Shown in pieces: positions 1 to 7,405 of a stretch of 45,771 nucleotides of DNA. Under the pieces are notes generated by a model, which was given only the letters and a program-made list of their open reading frames with translations, did no database searches and was not told the origin of the DNA. Position 1 is the stretch's first letter. The number at the start of each line of letters is the position of its first letter. Position numbers and translations under genes: made by a program. This DNA is from an uncultured Spartobacteria bacterium (GTDB taxonomy: Bacteria; Verrucomicrobiota; Verrucomicrobiia; Chthoniobacterales; Chthoniobacteraceae): contig CAIRYQ010000075.1 of the NCBI GenBank assembly GCA_903882875.1, positions 1 to 45,771 of the forward strand, given 5' to 3'.

Positions 1-204
1 GCCCACCTGACGCTGAAGCGCCGTGGCCTGTTCCTTGATCGAGTCGAGCAGGCTCGCGCGCTGCGCCATCGCCTGCTTGGCCGCCGCCAGCGTCTTGTTG
101 TCCTCGCTGCCGAAGAGTTTTTCAAAGAGCACCTCGGGCCGAAAAACCGGCCTTGAGAGACCTAATGAGCTTGCAACATCAACTGCGTGGATGCAAACCA
201 AATT
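1..204 (-). pseudogene. Truncated DUF1552 fragment running off the left edge
   Basis: On the minus strand the frame is open from a TGA at 205-207 to base 1. From about base 144 down it encodes a stretch beginning RPEVLFEKLFGSED and continuing into an alanine/glutamine-rich helix. This matches the middle of the DUF1552 family: the complete DUF1552 protein at 38130-39524 has NPKTIFNRLFGEE followed by a similar helix. The roughly 20 codons upstream of the match do not resemble the family, and no ATG is present, so the N-terminal half (Tat signal and first domain) is missing. It could be a gene cut by rearrangement or a misjoined contig end. The homology is clear; the cause of the truncation is not visible. 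Confidence 0.6.
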
Positions 205-641
205 TCAGCAGGTATGATTTTCTAGAGCAAGCCGAAAGGGCCTGTTTCCGTAGGCGGTAATCGTGTGGTGAGATGCAGGAGGCCGTGCCGACGAAATGCC
301 ACTGCGTTCCGTCGTTGCCATTGATGGTAGCCGACGGGCAATCTTTCTGGGTCGTGGATCGGAATTCCGAGGCCGAGTTGGCAGTCAACTCGCTTTGGTT
401 CCTCGGCGGCTACGGAGGATGGACATCAGCCCGACGAGACGGCATCATCTTCATGCACTCACCGATGGAAGTTTTCTGCCTATTACCGCCCCAGCGTAGA
501 GCCTGTTATGCATGCTGGAACATTGTGAATGTAAGAAGGCACTTTCGGAGGTGCAACGTGTATAACAGTATGCTAAACGCAGTACGCTTTAGTTGTCCTA
601 CTTCAGTTCTTTCACTGAATGAACCGTCGCGGGGATCGTCA
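205..641. other. Stretch without a recognisable gene
   Basis: About 440 bases between the DUF1552 remnant and the stop of the large propeller gene. It looks AT-richer than its surroundings. Both strands hold only short open frames, none with a family motif, signal peptide or convincing start. A small inverted repeat (TTCAGT, six-base loop, ACTGAA, 602-619) lies just past the stop of the 642-4655 gene but has no T run on either strand. It may be decayed sequence from whatever removed the 5' half of the DUF1552 gene. Confidence 0.5.
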
Positions 642-3600
642 TCACCGAACGGCGCTTTCCGGCGGTTGCGCGGATAGCTTCAGCGGCCAAAGGTTTTCGG
701 GTGAGGCGCTGAGGCTCAGTCCGACGAGAAATGGCGCATAGCCGGTGCAATAGGCGCGGAACATGACTTGGTTCCAGCCGGCATGCAGTTTCAGCGTCCT
801 TGTGGCTGTGGGTATTTTGGCGTTCTTTTGAACCACGTAATCTGCAGTCTGAATCTGCAGCCGTTCGCCATTCAGGAACCAGCGGATGTGCGTCTGGTTG
901 AAATGGCTTTGGAAGTGGAAATCCAACTCGGTATCCGAGGGCGAATGGATCCACGTCGCACCATACCAGACTTGCCCGCCATCCCCGAGTTTCACGCGCG
1001 TGTCGAGGTCGGCGATGGTAGCGGGCTTCCAGCGCACCTCGCGCGGATCGGGCCAGTAACCGCGGATCATATCTCCGGCATAGATGGCATCCAGTTTCAC
1101 CTTGCCGTCATCGGGAGGATATTTCCCGGCTTCGCAAAATTCGACCACAGCCAGCTTCATGTCAGTCTTCGTCCCCGAAATGTATCCGTTTGGGTCTTGG
1201 ATAAACCGTTCCGTACCCGTGCCGCCAAACGGGCCGCATGTTAGCCAATTGCGGACGGTGACACCTTCCTCGAATCCGCGAAACTGCGCGGCTGCCCACG
1301 AGCCCGGATAAAGCCGGGCCTCGGTCGGTTCGTTATAGGTTTCGCGGCTTGCGGAGCCGTCACTATTAGCCCACCAGAACTTATTGTGACCGCCGAAGGT
1401 CGCCTCGAAATTGACCAAGGTATTCAAGTCACTTCCAAATTGCTTCGTAAGATGCGGAATCGCCGTGCGTGGCAGGACTGCGGTCAGCACAAAGCCCCGG
1501 CCATCCTCGTCCATCCTATGATGGAGCTGCGCACCTTCGACGGGGCCGACGTGGGCAAAACTTGCCGTTCCAACAGGCGACTTATAAGTTTTAGGGGACG
1601 CCTTCTTTCCCTTCGGCCACGCAGGATACATTCCAAGTGCCAGCGGACGCACGTTGTTTTGAGTGGAAAAAATACCGAAAACAAACCGGACATCGCCGGG
1701 GCGCCCCTCCGTCCGGCCATTAGGAGCAGCATCGGGATCGCCCTGAAAATAGAAGCTGAACGTATCGGCCGGATGTTCATGCGTGAAGATTTGTTCCGCC
1801 GCATGGAGCGGTTTGGGGACAAATTTATTTGCCGATCGGGCGTGCCAGCGCAGCAGCAATTGGTCGGGACGGTAAAGGCAGCGCACCTCGATGGTTTCAT
1901 CCTTGTCCGCCTGAAATTTCACTGGTTCGCAGGATTCCCAGCCGCTGATTGCGCCATCGAGTGCAACCTCACCCATCGCGGGTGCAAAGCGCACGACCTT
2001 TGCGGTGCCTGCACCGCCGCGATAGCTAAGGGCGACTTCCGGCGGCCTCGCCGTTTGGGCAGCGGAGAGCGTCACTGCCTTCTGGACGGTATCGAGATGC
2101 CGGACAGGATTGGCAGTGCCTGTCCAGCCGACTGCTTCAAATAACATCGGAGTCGTCTTGCCTAGTGCCAGAATAACCTTTCCGTCGGTGGTGTTGGCAA
2201 AGGCATAGCCGGTGAAGTATTCGCCGGGCTGGGTGTAGGGGCCGGCCTTTTTCCGATCCACCTTGCGTTCGTCGGGGAGAAGCGTGTCCACATACAGTCC
2301 CTCCTCGTTGTATAGCAGCAATCCCATGCGCGTCTGATCCACCTGCGCCACGAGTCCGCCAATGGGAGGAGTGAGGTGAAAGGAACCATAGACTTCACCG
2401 GGCTCCGCAATGCCGTTGATGGCGGCGCGACAGACGCGCCAGAGGAGTCTGTAGCCGCCCTTTCCGTCGGGGACGTAGCGGGAGAGCTTTTGCTGCCCAC
2501 CGAAATTCGCCCCGATGTTGGGCAGGCCGCGATGGTTCACATAAAAACCAGTGCTCATCGAGCCTTCCACGAGGGACCAGTCATTGTTGAAAGCATTCGT
2601 GGTTTCATTGCCGCCAAAAGTTGCCGTCGCATTTCCTTGTTGGCGCGCGGTCAGGATCGGATCCGTGAGCAGCTTCTTCCATCCTTTCGGGTTATAGATC
2701 GGATTGCCATGGGCATCGAAATCCTCGGGTGCGAGCCGCCATACATCGGCGGTGCCGCCCTGAATTGCCACCAATGAAAGGTCATCCAGCCAGGTCTCAC
2801 CCCAGTAACGCAGTGTGCCGGGCGGCGGGTTTGTTGGATAGGGAACATATTCATTTTCCTGCACTTTGCCGTCGCCGTTGGCGTCATTCCAAATATAGTG
2901 CTTCTTCTCATTTCCTGTTCCCTGGGCCAGGATAGCAGCCGAAGGCAGCCAGCGGTTCCCGTCCTCCCGATAGAGGAACTGACCGCGCCCGAAGGCAAGG
3001 TAACGCTGCTCGCCGCGGTAGATCATGCGGGGAAAACCATAGTGCTCGTCATGGAACCATCCTGTGCAAACGTCCGGCCACACCGCCTCCACCTTCCATT
3101 CGCCTGTGGCATAGTTCACGCGAAAGCGCGTGAGCCAGCCGCCATGTCCTTGGATGTAAAATCGATCCGTCTGCCGCGGGTCCACCGCGTAGCCGGTATT
3201 TGCAAAAGTCTGCGCGCTGAGCCATTCGCGCAGCCGGTTTCCGTCGTCCGCGCTCCATTCGCTCACGCGCTGCGGGCCGTGGCGCTCCACGATCACCAGC
3301 CGGTCGTGACCGGCTGCGTCGCGCCAGCACGCGAGCTTTTCCGGCGACATGAAGCTCTCGGGATCATAGGTGCCTGGGCGCTGCGCAGAAAGCCGTCCCA
3401 ACACCCGCAATTCCACGCCACTCGTTGAGAACTGGTGAACCTTGTTCACGCCCGCGTCCGCGATATAGATGCGGCCGTGGCTGTCCACTTCAAGATCGCT
3501 GGGCAGGATGCCGCGCGGCACTGCAAACACTCGCGTGAGATGCGGGGCCGGTATGCCTGCCATCAATGGAGCCGCACTGACTGCATAGCCTTCACCGTCC

Positions 3601-4655
3601 CTGTGCAGTACCCAGAGCCGGTCTCCCCATCGCGCCACGATACCGATCGGTCCGGCAACGTTTAACTCGGCCTTCACTTCCGCGGAATCGCCATCAAGCA
3701 CGACGATCTTGTTAGTCATCTCTGTATTGCTTTCCCTGCGGTTGATGGATTTCGGGAGCGGCTCCAGCATGCGTCCGCGCTCGGCCAGATAGATGAATGA
3801 CCTGCCTGCCGCATTGTCGCGCCATGCGGCCATCGCCGTGATGTGGCCTTCCGGTAAATAGGAGTGGTGGAAATAGCGGCTTTCAGATTGGCCGAATGGT
3901 TTCCTGTCCGTCCGAAATACAAAGCCCTCGTCGGCAAAGGCCCATGACGTGATGCCATCGGTGGCAATGGTCTGCGCCCCGCCTGTGCCGCCTGATCCAT
4001 AATAACCGGTGACTTGCTCATAGTTTACCGGCTTGTTGAAGTCGGCGATGAAATAGTTCCGCACGATTTCAAGATAGGAATAGCAAAAGACCCCGACGCC
4101 GTTCGCCCCGATGTCCACATCGCCGATTGGACTGTTGACGGGATCGCTGGTGAGGATCGGCTCCCGGTTTTCCCCCGGCATTGGCCGCCATGCGTCCGCG
4201 CTGGTGATGTAGCGGGGGACGATGGAATGATATTCGTCATCCACGTCCCATTTTGCGGCCGGCATATAGATACCTTTCACCGCATAAGTGCCTGGAGGCA
4301 CGGGCATGAAATTGTCGTCCAGCCCGTTCCAAATCTCGGCAAATGTCCCGCCATTCTCAGCCGTCACCGTGCGTGCCACACCCGCGGCAAACTGGCTGAT
4401 GATCCAGTCGGGATTCTTCGCATCCACGATAGCGAGAGTGACCCGGTAGGTCTGCGGCAGCGATCCAGTGGTCGGAAGCCGGTAGCTCACCGGAACCCCC
4501 TTCGTCGGGTTATCGCTCACCTCCTGAGCGGGGCATTCAAATGCGGGCAGCAGGCAGAGGAATGCGAAAACCAACGATCGCATCCAGATCGAAATTTGTG
4601 CCGCCCCGTCGCGGAGGCGGAAGCGTGAGGACGCGCGGCTAGGAAACGGGCTCAC
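642..4655 (-). CDS. Large exported protein: FlgD-like Ig, NHL-type propeller, CBM9-like domain
   Basis: A 1337-residue protein. The GTG start at 4655 overlaps the upstream stop in a GTGA arrangement; a second candidate, ATG at 4583 (Met25), directly precedes a textbook signal peptide (MRSLVFAFLCLLPAFECPAQ) and may be the true start. Residues about 45-135 resemble the FlgD/Ig fold that closes with a PPGTY turn. Residues about 190-480 contain NHL/propeller-type strands such as DLEVDSHGRIYIADAGVNKVHQF. Around 890-1130 a CBM9-like beta-sandwich follows (ALDGAISGW...), then a C-terminal domain containing a NGERLQI turn, as in PA14/galactose-binding-like modules. No catalytic motif is evident. It is probably a periplasmic or surface glycan-binding protein. 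It is translationally coupled to the small floA-linked membrane protein. Domain calls come from pattern recognition only. Confidence 0.75.
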   Translation of the reverse strand: MSPFPSRASSRFRLRDGAAQISIWMRSLVFAFLCLLPAFECPAQEVSDNPTKGVPVSYRLPTTGSLPQTYRVTLAIVDAKNPDWIISQFAAGVARTVTAENGGTFAEIWNGLDDNFMPVPPGTYAVKGIYMPAAKWDVDDEYHSIVPRYITSADAWRPMPGENREPILTSDPVNSPIGDVDIGANGVGVFCYSYLEIVRNYFIADFNKPVNYEQVTGYYGSGGTGGAQTIATDGITSWAFADEGFVFRTDRKPFGQSESRYFHHSYLPEGHITAMAAWRDNAAGRSFIYLAERGRMLEPLPKSINRRESNTEMTNKIVVLDGDSAEVKAELNVAGPIGIVARWGDRLWVLHRDGEGYAVSAAPLMAGIPAPHLTRVFAVPRGILPSDLEVDSHGRIYIADAGVNKVHQFSTSGVELRVLGRLSAQRPGTYDPESFMSPEKLACWRDAAGHDRLVIVERHGPQRVSEWSADDGNRLREWLSAQTFANTGYAVDPRQTDRFYIQGHGGWLTRFRVNYATGEWKVEAVWPDVCTGWFHDEHYGFPRMIYRGEQRYLAFGRGQFLYREDGNRWLPSAAILAQGTGNEKKHYIWNDANGDGKVQENEYVPYPTNPPPGTLRYWGETWLDDLSLVAIQGGTADVWRLAPEDFDAHGNPIYNPKGWKKLLTDPILTARQQGNATATFGGNETTNAFNNDWSLVEGSMSTGFYVNHRGLPNIGANFGGQQKLSRYVPDGKGGYRLLWRVCRAAINGIAEPGEVYGSFHLTPPIGGLVAQVDQTRMGLLLYNEEGLYVDTLLPDERKVDRKKAGPYTQPGEYFTGYAFANTTDGKVILALGKTTPMLFEAVGWTGTANPVRHLDTVQKAVTLSAAQTARPPEVALSYRGGAGTAKVVRFAPAMGEVALDGAISGWESCEPVKFQADKDETIEVRCLYRPDQLLLRWHARSANKFVPKPLHAAEQIFTHEHPADTFSFYFQGDPDAAPNGRTEGRPGDVRFVFGIFSTQNNVRPLALGMYPAWPKGKKASPKTYKSPVGTASFAHVGPVEGAQLHHRMDEDGRGFVLTAVLPRTAIPHLTKQFGSDLNTLVNFEATFGGHNKFWWANSDGSASRETYNEPTEARLYPGSWAAAQFRGFEEGVTVRNWLTCGPFGGTGTERFIQDPNGYISGTKTDMKLAVVEFCEAGKYPPDDGKVKLDAIYAGDMIRGYWPDPREVRWKPATIADLDTRVKLGDGGQVWYGATWIHSPSDTELDFHFQSHFNQTHIRWFLNGERLQIQTADYVVQKNAKIPTATRTLKLHAGWNQVMFRAYCTGYAPFLVGLSLSASPENLWPLKLSAQPPESAVR

Positions 4656-5332
4656 CCTTGCAATGCGCGCGGAGGCCCGAGGATTTCCATGACCACAAAT
4701 GCGGCGCGCAGGTCGGCGGGCTTTTGCAGGAGTCTGCGGACGGTCGCCACATGCGGGCTGACGTCGCGTTCGGTGACGCTCGTGGTTCCGGCCGCGCCGC
4801 TTGCGAGGTGCGCGGGCCGATCGAGAGGCTTCATGGGTTCCATCGCGACACGCACGTTCATCGTGCCGAATTCACCGGAGATATTCTCGATGGATGATGC
4901 GGCTTCCTCGATCCGTCCTGCGCGCGGCATCTCCTCGGGCTGGCGTGCGAATAGCGGTTTCGAGACCGGTTTTCCGCGGGCTTTTACGGCGGGCTTTGTT
5001 GAGTGCAGCCGGGGTTCGGCAGTTTGTACGGTGCGCCTCGAAATCTGCTGCTGCGGCCTCGCCACAGTCGGGGCCTGTGCGGGTCTCGGGGCTTGCGGCG
5101 GCTGCTGTGCAGGCTGCGGTACGCCGAGCGATTCCAGGAAACGGCGGAGGCGCTCCTGTTCCTCGGAACCGCCGCGGGGTGCCGATTCCTGCTGGCGGGG
5201 CGGAGTCGGCGCCGTGCCATTTGCCGATTCGCGATCCTTCTTTTTCTTCTCCAGCCACGCGTTGACGATGCCGATGACGACGGCGACGGCCACAAAGATG
5301 AGCTTTGGCTCGATGGCGGCGGCGAGGTTCAT
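4652..5332 (-). CDS. Small membrane-anchored protein coupled to floA
   Basis: 226 residues. One N-terminal membrane segment (about residues 8-26, [17 protein letters not shown]) is followed by a lysine-rich cytoplasmic edge, a long low-complexity Pro/Gln/Ala linker (about 40-110), and a conserved-looking C-terminal helix ending [14 protein letters not shown]. That ending (leucine-rich helix plus ILGPP) recurs, as I recall, in uncharacterised proteins next to flotillin genes in planctomycetes and verrucomicrobia. Its ATG overlaps the floA stop by four bases (ATGA), so it is almost certainly co-translated with floA and may act with it at membrane microdomains. No enzymatic motif is visible. Function unknown. 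Confidence 0.8.
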   Translation of the reverse strand: MNLAAAIEPKLIFVAVAVVIGIVNAWLEKKKKDRESANGTAPTPPRQQESAPRGGSEEQERLRRFLESLGVPQPAQQPPQAPRPAQAPTVARPQQQISRRTVQTAEPRLHSTKPAVKARGKPVSKPLFARQPEEMPRAGRIEEAASSIENISGEFGTMNVRVAMEPMKPLDRPAHLASGAAGTTSVTERDVSPHVATVRRLLQKPADLRAAFVVMEILGPPRALQG

Positions 5333-6378
5333 TTTCCGCCCTCGGGGCCGCGCGGCGTGCCGGCGATGGTCTCGCGCATCGAGGTGTCGGCCTGTACGTT
5401 TTTCATCTTCATGTAGTCCATGATGCCCATGTTGCCGCTGCGGAACGCATCGGCCATGGCGAGGGGAATCTGCGCCTCGGCCTCGACGACCTTCGCGCGC
5501 ATCTCCTGCGTGCGCGCGTGCATCTCCTGCTCGGTGGCGACGGCCTGCGCGCGCTGCGCCTCGGCGCGGGCTTGTGCGGTGCGCTTGTCGGCCTCGGCCT
5601 GCTCGGCCTGGAGTTTAGCGCCGATATTTTCGCCCACGTCCACGTCGGCGATGTCGATCGAAAGTATTTCAAACTGCGTGCCGCTATCGAGGCCCTTGGC
5701 GAGCACGGTCTTGGAAATGCGGTCGGGATTTTCGAGCACGTCCTTGTACGTCTCCGATGATCCGATGCTGGTCACGATGCCTTCGCCGACGCGGGCGATG
5801 ATCGTCTCCTCCGTCGCGCCGCCGACGAAGCGATCGAGATTCGTCCGCACCGTCACGCGCGCTTTCACTTTCACGCCGATGCCATCTTTCGCAACGCCGT
5901 CAATCGTCGTGCGCCCGCTCGCGGCATTCGGGCAGTCAATTACCTTCGGATTGATGCTCGTCTTCACCGCTTCGAGTACGGTCTTGCCAGTGCCTTTCGT
6001 CGCGAGGTCAATGGCGCAGGCGCGGTTCCAGTCGAGCGTGATGCCCGCCTTGTGCGCGGCGATGAGCGAGAGGATGCAGTTGTTCACGTCGCCGCCCGAG
6101 AGGTAGTGCGCTTCGATGGGATCGGTTTCGAGTAGGAGGCCGGCCTTGGTCGCGGTGATGCGTGCGTCCACGATTTGCGAGACAGGCACGCCGCGCAGCC
6201 GCATGGCGATCATTGTGAGCATGCCCACGGGCGCGTCGGCGACTTTCGCCCGGACCCATACACCGAGGAAATTGAAAAGGATCAGCGCGACGCCGAGGAG
6301 GAGGACGACGATGACGCCGATGGTGACCGGATGCGTGAGAAGACTGCCGGCGTCTGCGAGGAGGATCGGGATGTTCAT
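5329..6378 (-). CDS. floA: Flotillin-like protein FloA
   Basis: 349 residues, the normal length for the bacterial FloA (YqfA/UPF0365) family. One N-terminal membrane helix (about residues 17-42, [20 protein letters not shown]) is followed by a band-7/SPFH-like region (about 45-230, including the family stretch [20 protein letters not shown]) and a C-terminal Ala/Glu/Gln coiled coil (about 240-310) of the kind that drives flotillin oligomerisation. FloA scaffolds functional membrane microdomains in bacteria. The ATG at 6378 is the only good start near the membrane segment. The gene overlaps the next one by four bases, so the pair is a tight unit. Confidence 0.95.
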   Translation of the reverse strand: MNIPILLADAGSLLTHPVTIGVIVVLLLGVALILFNFLGVWVRAKVADAPVGMLTMIAMRLRGVPVSQIVDARITATKAGLLLETDPIEAHYLSGGDVNNCILSLIAAHKAGITLDWNRACAIDLATKGTGKTVLEAVKTSINPKVIDCPNAASGRTTIDGVAKDGIGVKVKARVTVRTNLDRFVGGATEETIIARVGEGIVTSIGSSETYKDVLENPDRISKTVLAKGLDSGTQFEILSIDIADVDVGENIGAKLQAEQAEADKRTAQARAEAQRAQAVATEQEMHARTQEMRAKVVEAEAQIPLAMADAFRSGNMGIMDYMKMKNVQADTSMRETIAGTPRGPEGGK

Positions 6379-6448
6379 AAGTTAGGCGGGATTTTAGCCG
6401 TGCGGCATCGCGGACGGAAGGGGAATCGGAATGAGAAACAGGGAGCCG

Positions 6449-7246
6449 TCAGTCCTTGCGGAAACACCACGAGCGGTAGCGCAGATTGCCTTTTTGAATG
6501 GCGACATAAACGCGCGAGCCGGGGACCCCGGCGAAGTCGCGCCCGAGCGCGTGCATGAAGCGCGGCAGCCGCTCGCGGATCAGCGCGAGGCTGCGCTCGG
6601 CGTTGCGCTCCATTCCTTTCAGCACGTTCTGGCCGATGTCGCGCATCTGCACGACGGTCAGCGGCGCGGCGGCGATGTCGCGGTCCCATTCGGCGAACAG
6701 TTCGCTGAACCGGAAATCCGTGTAGAGGAAATGTCCACCGGGGCGGAGCACGCGCGCCACTTCGCGGAGGAAGCGCGGAAAATCGGGATAGCAGTGCGAT
6801 GCCTCGACATTGATCACCGCGTCGAATGATGCATCGGCAAACGGAAGTTTCTGCGCATCGCCCTGCATGAAGCTGAGCCCCGGCACCGCGTGCCGCTGCT
6901 GGCAAAAGCGGATGCCCGTCGGATTCAGATCGAGCCCGGTGTAGCTCGCGGGCTGCATCGTGCGCGTGATCCACGATGCTCCGCCGCCGTGTCCGCAACT
7001 CACTTCGAGGACATTTTTTCCGCACAGATCCACCTGCGAAGCGACGTGGTGGTAGAGCTGGATGCTTGCGCGATTCGGCTCGTCATCAGGCGCGAGCGGC
7101 AGTGCGACGGGCGGCTCGCTGTCGAACGCGTAGTTGAGGAAGAGCACCTCGTCGCCGCGGAGCCGGCGTGTGAGGAAGGGATACCACAGCCGCCAGATGG
7201 CCTTGCGGATGAACCCGATGTTGAGAAGACGTTCGATGATGGACAT
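6449..7246 (-). CDS. SAM-dependent methyltransferase, phthiotriol methyltransferase-like
   Basis: 265 residues from the ATG at 7246. The frame is open back to 7396, but the first 50 codons of that longer version look unlike the family, so I chose the internal ATG. The class I motif EVSCGHGGGASW (residues 81-92) is followed by TGLDLNPTGI, GDAQKLPFADASFD and VEASHCYPDFPRFL, then LRPGGHFLY. This pattern, including the early WYPFLTR and the DEPNRA block, closely follows the mycobacterial phthiotriol/phenolphthiotriol dimycocerosate O-methyltransferases (Rv2952 type) as I remember them. The substrate here is unknown and probably another long-chain hydroxylated lipid. The gene lies between the broken PSCyt gene and floA, all on one strand. 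Confidence 0.85.
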   Translation of the reverse strand: MSIIERLLNIGFIRKAIWRLWYPFLTRRLRGDEVLFLNYAFDSEPPVALPLAPDDEPNRASIQLYHHVASQVDLCGKNVLEVSCGHGGGASWITRTMQPASYTGLDLNPTGIRFCQQRHAVPGLSFMQGDAQKLPFADASFDAVINVEASHCYPDFPRFLREVARVLRPGGHFLYTDFRFSELFAEWDRDIAAAPLTVVQMRDIGQNVLKGMERNAERSLALIRERLPRFMHALGRDFAGVPGSRVYVAIQKGNLRYRSWCFRKD

Positions 7247-7405
7247 GCGCCGCGGTGAATAGGGCAGGGAGAGTGTTGTGTGCCAGCGCCATTCGGTGCG
7301 GATGGATTTTCGGCTGTCCTGAAGTTTGACAAATTCTCGGTGTCGCGTGAGCCGGACGATTTCCTGTCGGGGCACGCAAGGCGCATGCTCCACCAAGGGA
7401 TTTTG

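Noticed and set aside
602-619. Hairpin TTCAGT-TCTTTC-ACTGAA as a terminator for the propeller gene
   Set aside because: Only six base pairs, AT-rich, and no T run on the expected strand.
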